DNA of 64,000 bases. Origin: Camillea tinctor. Taxonomy: Eukaryota > Ascomycota > Sordariomycetes > Xylariales > Xylariaceae. The stretch is from contig MU394060.1 in assembly GCA_022578605.1 (NCBI GenBank), forward strand, positions 248,001 through 312,000, given 5' to 3'. The notes beneath the pieces were generated by a model. It did not search any database. It had not been told where the DNA came from and saw nothing but the letters and a program-made list of their open reading frames with translations. Position numbers and translations under genes: made by a program. How positions within the stretch are numbered: position 1 is the stretch's first letter; each line of letters opens with the position of its first letter. Positions 26,236 through 38,114 of this stretch are shown here, one piece after another.

Positions 26236-27786
26236 TCACCTATACTCCATCCTTGCATCAAACGGATACCTATCCCTCACCGGGCGGCCGACCTGGCCCC
26301 TCTCAGCAAAGTCGTCCATGCCAGAGAGCCCGCTCGACACCGTCTCCCGCTCATCGCCCGCCCCTTGCCATGTCGAGTCTGCCGAGCAGCTACCCTGTTC
26401 ACTATCCGGGTAGGGGTGCGGGTATCCAGGGTTCTGGGTACGTGGCGGGGGATAAGGGTACATACGCATCGGGGGTCCACCGTTTCCATTCTCAGGCCCT
26501 GGCCTTCCGCCCCCTTCTCTCCTTTCACCGCCGCTTCCCCTCCCCCCCGGTAGATTTTCCAGCGTCGGTGCGGCGACCCGCCCATGCATTTGGAACGACT
26601 TCGCGTGGGCATTGCTGAGGCCGAGTAGGCCCGCCGTGACGAGAAGAAGTACGAGGAAGATGATAGAGCCGACCTGGGTCATGTTGGCACTGAAGGCGGC
26701 GACGAGGTAGACGGTCAGCTTGGCCGTTGCCTCCAGGTACCCTTCGATGTGAGTCTTGGCCGAGAGCCAAGCGGACGTCGTGATGGCCTGGAGATCGGCC
26801 GCCGTGCCGCGGAGGCATATTGTACGCCCGTTGCCCAGATCCACGAGGTACTCGGTCAGAACCTCGCCGGGGTCGGCATCATCATCGCCATCGCCACCCG
26901 GGGGATGGGTCCCGGGGCGGGAGGTAGATGGTGGGGGTGAGGGTGTTTTCGTGCGTTGTTTTATCACCCATATGTTGAGAACACGGGAGAACATGAGGGC
27001 GAGGAGAGAAGCTAGACCCCACCCTTTTTATTTCCAAAAAGCATAATTGTTAGCTCCCATATCCTTTTTTCCTCTGTTCCAAGGGTGCAGGGGTAACTAA
27101 CATTCTCTCAGCAGTATCATGAACACGAACGCAAGTATTGTCAGCACAGGGCTAGCCAGATACAGCACATGTGAGAGCCACCCTAGGTCCGCGTCTGAGT
27201 ATATCATGGCACGCCTCCCATCACCAACATCCACACTCCTCCGGGCCCTACCACCACCTCCCCTGTTACCATTGCCCTTGCCGCCCTTCTTGCGGGAAAA
27301 GTAGCTTGCACGGCGCGTAGGTATCGTACCTACGTCGACGATAATACGCTGACCACCTGGAAGGGTGCCAACACGCTGAAGGTATCTCAGAGTAGCCGTA
27401 TTAACGATGTTATAAGTCGACATTTTGCCAGAAGTCAGCTCAACGGCATTATATGCAGCCGAAGATGAGTTATTGCCACCATCACCGTTAATAGCGTCAG
27501 CCGCCTGTTGGTAGTGTAGTCCTGGCGCGAGCAGCAGCGCGTCCATCCATGATGAACCTCCCACGATGCGCGTGCGCTGCGCAATAGTACCGAGGTCGGC
27601 TAGGGCGAGTAGACCTGCGGGTGAAAGCTGGAATCCTGGGATTGGCGTCTGGGACCAGTTAGGGAACGCGGCAGCGCGCTTCAAAAGGGACTAAGAGTAG
27701 CTTTTGTGAGTTATTCATGTCAGATATGTATGGGGGAGGTAAGATGATGTGAGCGTTAGGACGCTACTTATTCTTACTTCTATCAT
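26236..27786 (-). CDS. Predicted integral membrane protein, unknown function
   Basis: Three exons are proposed: 27786-27778 (codes only for M-I-E), 27690-27102 and 27011-26236, giving 457 residues. The second junction (GTTAGT donor, CTAG acceptor) is well supported: it continues a hydrophobic stretch at about 175-217, with VLYLASPVLTILAF on one side and LLALMFSRVLNIWVI on the other. A second hydrophobic region is at about 297-331, reading TVYLVAAF and then IIFLVLLLVTAGLLG. The N-terminal 170 residues look globular and the last 120 are Pro/Gly/Arg-rich and probably cytosolic. The 9-base first exon is the weakest part. Without it the second exon has no ATG near its 5' end, so some upstream exon is needed. 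No known domain was recognised. It is transcribed towards the 794-residue gene, convergently. Confidence 0.7.
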
Positions 27787-29349
27787 CCCGTTCTCTCAGC
27801 CCTCAATAAGAGGGGTAAAGCGGTTCCTATTTCTGAGATGAAACGGCCACCTAGAAATTCCTCGACAACTCTGTGAGAAGTTTGTGAGTGCCGCCTTAAA
27901 ATTAGGCAAAAATGCCTTGAGTTGTTGTATTAGTTCCTTCCGAATAGATCGTCTCAGCGCGCTTTCCTCTGCCTGGTGGCGAGCCTGCTATAGACGTCTA
28001 ATACGACATGAGATGAGAGGCTGGTCAATGAGAGCCAATCAACAGCTGCATGGTTGTAACAACTCCGGACCTGTACCCAATCAAAACACAAATAAAAAGA
28101 AAAGGTAAAAGAAAAGGAAGAAAAAAAACAGAAATAATAAACCTATCACCAAGTCCTAGACAATAAGTAACAAGATAGATTCTTGGTAACAGGCATATTG
28201 TTGATCGACTCTTTTTATTTTGTTCTTTGGTTTCTTTCAGCCTTCGGAGGGTTGCAGCGGAGGAATGGTAGCAGTAGTAACAGTTTATAATCTGCCCCCC
28301 TCACATCTATCTCCTCTCTCACCTTACTCTTTGTTCGGCTCTGGGTTAGGATAGATTATTAGCGTTGTCATAAGCAACTATCCAAAAGCCGGAAACCAAA
28401 AATGATGGCCTACCACACCCATCCTTCACTTGAAGGGATAGGATCTACGCGAACCAATGGGGTATCTGGATCGATGATCACGCGGCTCGTTGTCGTTGCG
28501 CAGGGAGACGAATGTGCTCTTTTTTGAGGGTCAAAGTCAGAACGCCATCTAGGCAAACGGACCTTGTAAGACTTGGCTTTTCGGTAAGAACATGGAAATG
28601 ACCTTATTCTTGGGTTTCACAACGGCAATCCAAGGTTTTAATCTTCAAGTCAATGCTCACGGGATTGTGCATGTATGTGCGTGGTGTGGCTGTGGTGGAG
28701 AGGAAGAAGTAGCAGTGTATTCAGTGTAAGTAGTAGTAGAGAGAGGGGAGAAAGACAACAGGGAACCAGACCCTAGCCGGGGTAGAGAGAGAAAGAGAGA
28801 GAGAAAAAGATAGAGCATTAACCTAACCTTACCTACCTATCTACCTACCTAACCTAATCTTATAATTAGTGTAGCAGCATGCAATAAGCTTCTGATGGGG
28901 TGAGACACTCTAAACAGCTGACGCTAAACCCATCTCAGGGTTTAGGTAAAACTTAAGGCAGTTTAAGTTCTCTCTCTGTGGAGCACAAATAGGTACTTAA
29001 CCTAGGTCTGGTAGGTCGGATTATTATCTTGCATAATCGATAAGAGCTGCCGACTCCCGATAAAGAGCGCTGATCACTCTCTCCCGTCGCTTGTTCAGGT
29101 TCGCCTCGGTGCTCCCCCAGCTTGCTTGCAGCTGCTTGCATCTTATCTGCATCTATACTACATACATACTATTACACTACCTACTATACAATACATATTA
29201 TCTACTTACTACTACCTACATCAATACAACTCTTACAATTTAAAACCTACAACTTTACAACTTTCATCACTTTTACAACCCCGCATGTCTTGATCTTGAG
29301 CCCCCTGCAGCAAGCTCGGAACCAAGGCATGAGAATGACATGACTTGAC
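27787..29349. other. 1.6-kb region between divergent genes
   Basis: This is the shared upstream region of the minus-strand membrane-protein gene and plus-strand ATG29. It includes a GA-rich tract (about 28736-28810), ACCTA-type repeats at about 28828-28860, and an ACTAC/ACATA-rich stretch (about 29155-29270) just upstream of ATG29. No gene is recognised. Confidence 0.5.
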
Positions 29350-30987
29350 ATGGCATCACCATCACAACCAGAACCCACCTATACTGTCTTCATCCGACTT
29401 CCCTTTCCTCGGGGCAGCTTTATTGATCCTCCACCCGTAAGCCCGAAAGCCCTTGTCTTGCTCCTGGTTCTTGTTTTTTCTTAAAAGGGGTCACGCGGTG
29501 TTACAACGTATGAGGCTGACTCGTCCGCATTTAGGTAAACTGGGATTCTTCCAAGGACGAAGACCTCTGGAGTATCGTTTCCAAGGTTTCCAAGACGGAA
29601 ATTGACTGTGAGTTCACCTATCGTACCATCCGTGGGTAGTAGGAGTGACTAACTAAGAGACTGCCAAGGGAACGAAATGTACGTCTGGTTATTTTACCAC
29701 CGTCTCCCTCCCTAAATGACACCCCCATCGACTCACCTCTTGTTCACAGCGCCGCCGATTTCCAGGTCACCGTCGACTTCCTCCTCCAGCAGGTCGCCTA
29801 CCTCACCGAACGTCATGCCTCCCAAGTGCGAGCGCAAATGCGCAAGGCTGCTGCTGCCGCCAAGGGGGCACCCTCTCCCCAGCTAGGTGCCGCCGAGGCA
29901 GCCTTCGCGATAGATTCGATGCGACGAAACGGTACCGGCGGTGCGCAACCTCGCCCGCCCTCAGCCCTGACCATCCGCAAAGACTCCCCGCTCCCTCGGA
30001 ACGATGGCAGCACCCCGGGGACACCCATGCGGACCACGCCGCGCCCGGGCGCAACGCGGAACTCGTCAGGGAACACCTCAGGGTTTGGCACGACCCGGAA
30101 CCTCGGGGGCAGCAGCGGCAAAGCCTTCATGCGGCCACCCTCGGGCGCCGACGCGCCGCGGCACCGGCTCTCCTCGCTGCCCATCGCCACCTCCGCCGCC
30201 GACGACAACGACGACGAATACAACAACGACCCGAACTCGCCCGGCCCCGACGACTCGAGCTCCTTGGCCTCGACGTCGTCGTCCTCGAGCCCCGCGCAGT
30301 CGCGCATCATCCGGCGGCCGCCGCGCTTCCAGAGCACCGCCAACCCGCACGCCCATGCCCACGACGTGCCCTCGTCGTTCGCCGACGACGGGGACGACGA
30401 GGACGAAGCCGAGCCCGCGTTCCTGCCCTACCGCCCCCCGACCACCGACGGCGGGTCCAGCAGCGGCGGCCACGACCTCAGCGCCACGCTGCGCGGGGAC
30501 CACTTCAGCAGCGGTAGCCGGCGCGGCGGCCGCGAGCGCGTCCACCGCTCCCAGACGTCCGACTCGTCCGCCAGCTCCGTCGCCCACGCGTCGTCCGGCC
30601 CGAGCAGGCATCATCACCACCACCAGCCCGGCGGGGGTAGTAACCCGCTGTCGCCGCGCCGCACGCGGGAGCTGGCCCAGGGGAGTCCCGGGGGCAGCAG
30701 GAGTAAGGGGTACTCGCGCGACAGCGACGGGACGCCCAGTATGGGGAGCAGTTATAGCGATCTTGACGGTACGCGCGTGATCTCCTTCTCCCTCCCCCCA
30801 ATCTCACTTTTTTTCTTAAGCTTACTTATTTACTGATCCAGGACTCTCGTATTCAGACGCTTCGGTGACGCAGTCCGCTATGGAAGAGGCGTTCGACCTG
30901 ATGAACCCGGACAACAGCACGATGGGCAGTCTGAGAACCATCGGCAATGCGTTCAGACCGGGTCGGTATCTGAATAGACATCAGTGA
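29350..30987 (+). CDS. ATG29: Autophagy-related protein Atg29
   Basis: Atg29 works with Atg17 and Atg31 in the scaffold that starts autophagosome formation at the phagophore assembly site. Five exons, 29350-29436, 29535-29607, 29669-29678, 29750-30768 and 30842-30987, give 444 residues in one frame. The conserved N-terminal region is clear: YTVFIRLPFPRG, then VNWDSSKDEDLW, KTEIDWNEI, and VTVDFLLQQVAYLTERHASQ. The 10-base third exon supplies the W-N-E-I link that the family needs. From about residue 95 the protein becomes a long disordered, acidic and Ser/Pro/Gly-rich region, which is usual for filamentous fungal Atg29 and much longer than in yeast. The C-terminus (SLRTIGNAFRPGRYL) matches the family's ending. 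The disordered part has very GC-rich third positions, which makes long shadow frames on both strands. Conserved parts are intact. Confidence 0.92.
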
Positions 30988-32249
30988 AATGCTTTCTTTT
31001 TTTCTTTTTTTCCACACCTCTTGCAAGGAGTTATTTATTTTTTCTCTTTAATTTGATTTCTTTTTTTTATTCTATCTTTGCAGTACGCGGGAAACTACGG
31101 ATTATCAAGGGAAAGGGATACTAGGACACCATAGATTGTGATTGATTGATTGCCCAGACAGATTGGAAGCTATTACTGGCAAAATCATGGGTTGCTCGTT
31201 TATCTGTTTGTCGGGGTTTTTTTTTTTTTGGTACGAAAATCAAGCAAGATTAATGAAATACTGGATATGGGATAGGTTAAAGGGGGAGTGTTGCGATTTC
31301 TTTTTTCCTGTTTTTCTTTTCTTCTTTTCCCCTCGCGAGCGATAATCAATCTTCGGCGTCAAGGTTCCCAGAGAATGATGGTTATATTTGCCCCCCCCTT
31401 TTTTATAGTTTTGCCGCCATTTCTTCGCTTTCGAGAGTCTTTAAATACAGAAAGAGACAAGAGACAGATTTTCTTTTTCGGGTTTTCTGATTTCTTCGTT
31501 TCGTCTACTGGGATGAACAGCTACCAGGAAATAAGGGCTTGTAGGTAGTAAATTGGTATTCTTTTTCTCCTAATCTACCTAGAAAGTGTTTTCTATCACA
31601 AGCTTTTGCGTAGTATCTTGCAAGGACGGTGGTGTACTATAGTCTTGTAGAGGTAGGATATGTATCATCTCCTGCCATCGTACTTCCTCAGTGGGATATA
31701 AGTCTTTTAATCTAGTACCATGTCACATCAGTGGCTACATCCACGAACCAAAGATATATAGCCTGTGGTCTCTCATCTCAATCATGTCTATTTTCACATT
31801 CTCAATCAGTAAAATGAGGCAATACCCTACCAAGGCCTAGACTTTGGTGCTTTGCTGTGGAGGCAGTAGGTACAATTAACTTCCATTTGATCTGGTGCTA
31901 GCAGTCCAATATTTTTTTTTCACATCCCTTTCTTTAATCCATCTTTCTACTTTCCTTCAAAAACACCAAATGAATTTAGCTTGCAATTTTGTACTGAGCA
32001 TTGCGTCAAGGGGAGGAAACAGATTTGCAGACAAAATAAGACCACCCCACGCCAATGTTTTTATGGCTTCACAATTATCCTTTCACCATGGGCCACCTCC
32101 TAAGATTCTCCTGTTAGGGTGAAAATACCAATCAACTTCCATGTACTTTGTTCAGTAGACTAGTGGTCATAGGGACAAGATCAAAGTCGCAAACGGGTAG
32201 ACTCCTAGAGTTGACGAGGTGCTTTGCTCCGGCTCAGTGCGCCCAGGGA
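30988..32249. other. Intergenic region between convergent genes
   Basis: It holds the 3' flanks of ATG29 and of the small membrane-protein gene. T-rich tracts are frequent (for example 31217-31230). An alternative last intron for ATG29 could end near 31082, but the shorter C-terminus fits the family better. No gene is recognised. Confidence 0.5.
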
Positions 32250-32796
32250 TCAGAGTCGATTTCCTATCTCGTACTCTTCGGCTAGAATAGTAGTAATCGT
32301 GAGTAGTCATTAGTATCCTGCAAGTGACCCAAACCAAAGGAGGGTAAATAGAAGGATAGAGGGGTCTGGACATACCAGCATGAGCGTGCGGGCGAGGCTG
32401 GGCCCAGTGGTTCCAGTCTGCTACAGGGTGAAGACGGTTGTGAGCATATCTCTCCTCCTCGGACGCCTTGCTGTTCTCGAGGGTGCGGGCGCTGAACCGC
32501 TTGTCCTTCGTAGGAGGGATAGGACCGTTGCTAACCAAGCTTCTCTGGTCACTGGCATCAGTAGGGGCAAGTGTGTCGACATCCTTAGCGCCACGAGCTT
32601 TCCGGGTGCGCCAGAAGAACATGATGGCAATGCTGATGACAACGAAAGCGATGACCCCAACAATGACACCAATCTCCAAGGCGTTGGGGGAGTAGTTGGT
32701 CGAGTTGCCGCCTAGGGTGGTGGAAGGACTTCCTCCGCCGTCGAGGGGCGAGCCTCCGTCGTAGTGGTTGTCCTCATCGTCAGGAAAGGGCGCCAT
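32250..32796 (-). CDS. Small single-pass membrane protein, unknown function
   Basis: Two exons, 32796-32376 and 32281-32250, give 150 residues. An acidic, Gly/Ser/Thr-rich N-terminal part of about 38 residues precedes one strong membrane span (about 41-62, IGVIVGVIAFVVISIAIMFF) followed by a basic WRTRKAR stop-transfer segment. With no cleavable signal, the span probably acts as the anchor, N-terminus outside. The tail is polar and ends EEYEIGNRL. The intron has a GTATGT donor, a TACTAAT branch motif and a TTCTAG acceptor. If read without splicing, the frame would continue to 209 residues with an unconvincing Tyr-rich tail. The layout resembles the membrane-proximal parts of fungal wall-stress sensors, but the extracellular part is much too short to claim that. 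Confidence 0.7.
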
Positions 32797-35700
32797 AGTG
32801 AAGTGATTGATTGTATCGATCCAAAATGGCTTTGGGTGGTTGGTTGATTGATTATCGATTCATTTGATGGTGAGTGCTTGGTGATCAGATGGGTGAGTGA
32901 GTGAGGTGCCAAATTCTATCATGCCCTTGGAAGGGAAGGGGGTGTGTGTGTGTGAGGAGGGAGAGAGAGAGAAGGGAGAGAGGTTAAAGCAGGTCACACA
33001 CCGAATATGAATGTTGGGAAGAAGATGGAAGGACTACATGGGGTGTCCTTGGGAAACTTTGAACATTGGAAGGAAAGAGGTGGGGGGGAACTTCCAAGGT
33101 TCATCGACATCATTGTTGTAAGAGTCGACGAGGGAAGTGCAACTCAGGTGCTAGGTATGAATGAACTTAAATTTACGAGGAAGGTGAGATGAAGTGAGGC
33201 AAGTACCGACTTTAGGTCTCTACCTACATGTACCTCACCCCTTAAGGTTACATGCATATCAGGTGTAAGTATAAGTCCCTAGGTAAGTACCTTTTAAACA
33301 ATGGAGTGGCAAGATTACATAGTAGTTCGTGGGAAGTATACATCCCATGTGTGAAGGTATTGAAGTAGGTTTTCCTATTACTTATTGTTACATATATGCA
33401 AGGAAAAGAAAATGACAAACAGAGATTGCATACCCCTATATATTTAGACATCCATATAATCAGGGTTAGGGAAATACCTGAGGTATACTCAGATTGTATT
33501 GTATCCCCCTTTCCCCTTTCTGCCTGACACAAAGTCACAAACTGGCGCTCTTCTCCTGTTACGTCTCTCTCCACCTTGCTTTGGCACAACTGATATACAC
33601 CTAATCTTCCGGTACACCGTACTGGGAGAATCAACAATCTAATACCCAATCCCCACTATCGAGAGATTCTATTTTTCTCCTACAAAGGTTAGCAGCAGTT
33701 CCCAACATATTGGTTCTCCTGTAAGCATAATACTGAATCAGGAAGTCTTTTCTGGATGATCTATCAGTGACACAACGACCAGCTATTAGATCTCCCTTCT
33801 ATCCTTCGGACGGGTCTCCCAGAAAATGCACACCACGCGGTTCCTTGCAGCGGCAGGACGCCGTGCTGTTCAGCAAGCCAAACAGCTGCTATACCCATTT
33901 CCCCCATCTTTCGATCCCGCTAAGCCTCGTGAAATGACAGGTCAGCTGGCGATGGGGTAGGTAACCGGCAGTTGTGAAGATGGTCCCAATCTGCCCACAC
34001 TCGAAGGTCTTAAAGTTGTACACGTGTAAGGCAAGGTATATATGAGCCACCTGGTCGATGATTTCTTTCTTCTATGCCCAAATGTAGGTCATTCTTCTCT
34101 TTTTTTCTTCTTTTCTCTTCAGTCCGAGCTAGAGCTACCGTACAAATATTCAATCAGACTAATTTATATCTTGGAACCTTTTCCCAAATCCCTTTTCTCT
34201 GTCTTAGTGTGTATATGATTAGCTTGCCTGTGTCTCGGATAGTCGCAACAATACCAATCTGGAACCACACCAGCACAGTAAAGGACAACATACCAATAAG
34301 CTACCAGAACGAGCACATGCTGTACCTCGTATGTGGAGAGGCGAAACAGTTTGGGATGTCTGTAGTGAAAAAATGACGAGTTGGTACGGACACGAGATTA
34401 GGGGGGGATAAGGTATGATGGCTTGCAACCTAGGTTAGGCCAAATACTCACAATGATTCTTCAAGTAGTATCGTACTACCAAGAGAAATCCGTAAAGAAA
34501 GAAAAGGAAAAAGAAGGAAAGAAAAGAAAAACAAAACAGCTTGTCTCTAATTTTATAATCGCTTACACAACGTACGACGGTCGCTATTGGTGCTTGTGTA
34601 CCGAGTATGAAGACGAGTGGATGGTAGCTAGTGTCGACCCTTTTATAGCTGGTGAGACATGCGCAAACAAGAAGCAGCAAATTTCATTAACGAGGGTATC
34701 TAAAGGCCTGACATTGCCTACCTTGGAATAAGGAACCCTGTCGTTACTTATTATAGAGTTTATGAAACTAATAAATCAGTCTTTTCAAACTCCCTTTACA
34801 GTATCATTACGAGAATTCCTCTTACAATCTAGACACACACAACTGCTTGAAGTCCTGTATAAAGCTCGAGGCTTGCGGAACCCCTAGCCAGAGTTACACC
34901 TAGTCCACCTCGATACAGATTGATCTCACCAACTAGAAACGGTTACCTAGGCACTATTATTCTCGTCAATTACGTGACAGGTCTACACTGATAACAATAT
35001 GCAATCCATAGTGTTTTATATGATGACTTCAACGGGAGAATTATACATAGGTCTACATTGATCAAGATCCTGCTTCATATAGAAAAAAATTATAAAACTG
35101 TATGAAGAAAAGGGGGCCCCAGCCGTTAAGATAAAGCTAACCTAACGTGAGACTCGTTTTCCTAGATGGCCCTCAAGTATCCCAATGGACTTAGTATAAC
35201 GTAGCATTTTAGCTTCTTGTAGACAAGTGAAATAACTAGAAATACGCTTTGGCAAAGATAATTGTAGCATGATAGTACAGGGAGATTTGGAAATTAGACA
35301 TTCCAGGTTCCCATCACTTCTCCTCGCTCTAACCTAGAGCTGTCTAGGTTAGGATACTTATGGAAAAAGATATCCATTTACTACTGTTTATAGAGCAGGA
35401 CCAATTTGGTTGCCCCTTACCTCAAATTATATCGTGCAAGTTTCATCGCGACTCCCCCGGTTATAGCTTATATAAATCGTGAACAATTTACATGAAAGGG
35501 AACCGATGTGACAATGCCCATTCAGTCCGGATGCCCTACAGAAGCCCTACCAACCTTGCAGTCCGTAGGTATATGGCCCAGAGTGTGAGTTCCCAATCAT
35601 ACGGCATCGCATTATAGCCTATATACTCAAGCGAATAAGAATGTCATCGAATTTTCCTAACCTAGTGCCCCGTCTCGCGCGTCCACCCCACAAGAGGGGC

Positions 35701-36148
35701 TCCGACAAAGATAAAATAATACATACATCATAACATAGATAGGTACCGTAAGTATGTGTACCGAATATACACATGGACGCCCCTTCCAACATCTTTACCC
35801 CTTTATCCCCTCCATCGTAGTTCATAACATCATCCTCTCCTCTCCTTACTTCCATCCCCCTTTATTCTGTTACCAAATATCATATCCGAACTACCAAGGA
35901 GACAGAAAAAAGCGGATATCTTGAAAACCCCTTTCACTCCCCTCTCTTCCCTTGCCAAAAACGCCAGACCCAATGCAAAAACAAAATCCTCATTTTCTAG
36001 GATTCGTGTGTGGTGTGTTTGTGTGTTTGTTCGTGACGTTTTCCGTAGAGCCCTTTCCCCTATCCCTTTCCCTTTGCATTACAATCAACGTACGTTACCC
36101 CTAACACGAAACAAAACAAAAAAAGGTACAAGAAACTTTTCCCCTATT
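32797..36148. other. 3.4-kb interval, one tentative small ORF
   Basis: The left end is upstream of the small membrane-protein gene and has GT and GA repeats near 32941-32980. The right end is the 3' flank of the GH76 gene. Between them is AT-rich sequence with scattered CCTAGG-type motifs; apart from the tentative 44-codon frame at 33826-33960 I see no supportable gene. A frame at 34423-34731 is short and unsupported. Confidence 0.45.
33826..33960 (+). CDS. Tentative 44-residue protein with a mitochondrial-type N-terminus
   Basis: The frame runs from an ATG with A at -3 to TAG. It begins MHTTRFLAAAGRRAV and continues with QQAKQLLYPFPPSFDP; the N-terminal part is Arg-rich without acidic residues and could form an amphipathic helix, as in mitochondrial presequences or small inner-membrane subunits. 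It stands out from the surrounding AT-rich sequence by balanced composition. The stop overlaps a GTAGGT that could be a splice donor, so this may be the first exon of a longer gene; one acceptor choice would continue into the frame ending at 34376. I do not recognise a family. It may also be chance. Confidence 0.35.
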   Translation: MHTTRFLAAAGRRAVQQAKQLLYPFPPSFDPAKPREMTGQLAMG

Positions 36149-38114
36149 TCATTTAGACGACGGTCCTTTCGTTTTCTTCAATACCGAAGACCGCGGGCTC
36201 CTCATCGCCGTCGTTCCGCCCCTGCCAGATGCTGATGATGACGAGGGTGGGGTATCACCGCTTACGGGCGAGATGCCGTCATTGCTCCCAGACCCCCCGC
36301 CAGACCGTCCTCCCCTCATCCTTCCCCCGTTCAGCGCGGTCGCGGGAGGTGGCGGCGCAGAGGGCCCTTTGAAGGCGGAGGGTATCTTCTCGCCCGTCTC
36401 GGTGCTCGAGCTGCTCTCGCTCGAGACGCCCTTCCCCTTCTCCTGCGCTGCCTTGGCGTTATCCTTCTTGCCGTGGCCGACGTTTCGCACCTTAGCGACG
36501 GCGGCGGCGGCCGTGGCGGGGCTCGCCGCGACCGAGGACCGGAAGTTATCCCAGTTGTCGCGCGTCGATTTCGTCTCGTCGGCCAGCATGAAGACCACGG
36601 CGGTGAGGAACGAGGCGAGCACGATGACCGTGCATATGGCGGCGCCGGCGCGGTCGCCGCCGTCGATGGATCCGTGCTGCCAGCCGACGGGGTCGTAACG
36701 CCCATCGTCCGACCCCCCCGCGCTTGGGTCGCCAACGCTAGTCCCGCCTGTGCTGTTGGTAACAGGCGCCTTGGCTTGCTGGATCATATTGGCGAGCACC
36801 ACCTCCATGGCCGCCATCTGTTGCCCCACCCCCGTAGTCCCGTCCCACTGCCCGCTGTTGTTGGCCCACTTGAGCCCGCACATGCGCCCGTTGTCGCCGC
36901 CCGTGCACTGATTCGCCGCGGCCACTGCTGAGCTCTGTAGCAGCGCCTTAATGCGGTCGAATGTCCAGGGCGCCCACTTCGTCGTCGCGGCCATCCAGCG
37001 GCTTAGGTATGCCTTGAACGATTGCTGGTCCACATCACACAGGTTGACTCCCTCGCAGGCGACCTCGATCATGATCTTGTCTTGGGTATTATCCCCGTAG
37101 AAGAAAACTTCCTCGGTACTGTTCAGAAGCCCATCCACGCGCTCGTGCCACATCTCGGTATCGCCTGACTGTCCCGCCTGGTCAGTGTAGGCGACCATAG
37201 CCGCGGCGCCAAGAAGAAAGGCGCCCACGTTATAGGAGAATTCATAAGGGGTAATGGTGGTGCAGTTGTCGTCGGTGTGTGCGCCGTCATAAATACGGTA
37301 GTTGTGATCGATGAAGTTCACGTTGACCATCCAGTCCCAAGTCTTGACGGCCCAGTCGGCATAGGTGGCGTTGCCGGTGTAGAGAGCGAGTCGCGCGGCG
37401 ATGTTGAAAAAACATGCTTGCGAAATCGAATTTTTGTAATTGAAACCGTTGTTCCATGTGAAGATTTGCCAACGAAGACCTCCGTTACAATGGTCCATGT
37501 CCCACCTTGCAGCCTGAGTGTTGAAAACGGCTTGGGCGAGGGCTAGCCACCCCGGCTGCCCCTCAGGCGGGTCTTGGAAATTATATTCGGCAGCAGTCAT
37601 GACGGCCATTCCCCAAAATCCTTGATCATCGTTGCCCTCGGTCAGGGTCTGGTTTGGTGGCATGTAATCATTATATGGGCCGACTTGGTGAAGCAAGCCT
37701 CGTTGTGTGATATCGTTATAAGTGCTGTCTCCGGTATAATACCAATAATCGACCAAGGCGCCCATTAAAGCGCCACCTTCCCACCCTAAGGAAAACATTA
37801 ATTCCAAGTGCTTCTCATCGTCGGAGAACCAACTTACAGTAGTAAGGATCTGGTAGGAGGCCGGGTATTCCACCAGGCCTGTTGCCGGTGTAGAAGGTCA
37901 TTAGGTCCTGTGCTATATCCTTCGAGACGCTTTTAATAGAATCTGGTTTACAAGAAAAAAAATTAGAATAAAAAAAACGAAGCGAAAGACAAACCAGGGT
38001 GGTCGCCAACTTACCGGTTGACGTGACGTCTAAGTCGTATGCGTAGCCAAGGCGGCTCGCCGAGAAAACCAAGACGGCCGTAAATGCGGCATTGCGCCGT
38101 GCACAGCACCGCAT
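36149..38114 (-). CDS. GH76 alpha-1,6-mannanase-like cell-wall enzyme (Dfg5/Dcw1 family) with TM and tail
   Basis: Dfg5/Dcw1 proteins act on GPI-linked wall proteins or alpha-1,6-mannan at the plasma membrane and are needed for wall assembly. Three exons, 38114-38015, 37942-37838 and 37785-36149, give 613 residues. A signal peptide covers about 1-26. The GH76 fold follows, with the hallmark YYWWEGGALMGALVDYW, the tandem acidic pair in GNDDQGFWG (Asp121-Asp122), HCNGGLRWQI and NAAFL-type helices further on (such as NIAARLALYTGN). Several N-glycosylation sequons are visible. After the catalytic domain comes a Ser/Gly-rich linker, a membrane span at about 449-470, and a 143-residue Ser/Pro/Gly/Lys-rich tail. 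Many relatives end instead in a short GPI signal. The introns of 52 and 72 bases restore the conserved motif exactly. The catalytic pair is intact, so activity is likely. Confidence 0.92.

Noticed and set aside
28828..28860. ACCTA-type repeats as an internal telomere tract
   Set aside because: The units are irregular and are not TTAGGG/CCCTAA; they belong with the dispersed TAGGTA-type motifs.
30004..30780. Long alternative-frame and antisense ORFs over ATG29 exon 4 (also 30078-30623 minus)
   Set aside because: They are composition artefacts of the GC-rich disordered region; the ATG29 frame joins to conserved family motifs on both sides.
32167..32249. Unspliced C-terminal extension of the small membrane protein to 209 residues
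   Set aside because: A GTATGT donor, TACTAAT branch motif and TTCTAG acceptor support splicing to a shorter, polar end.
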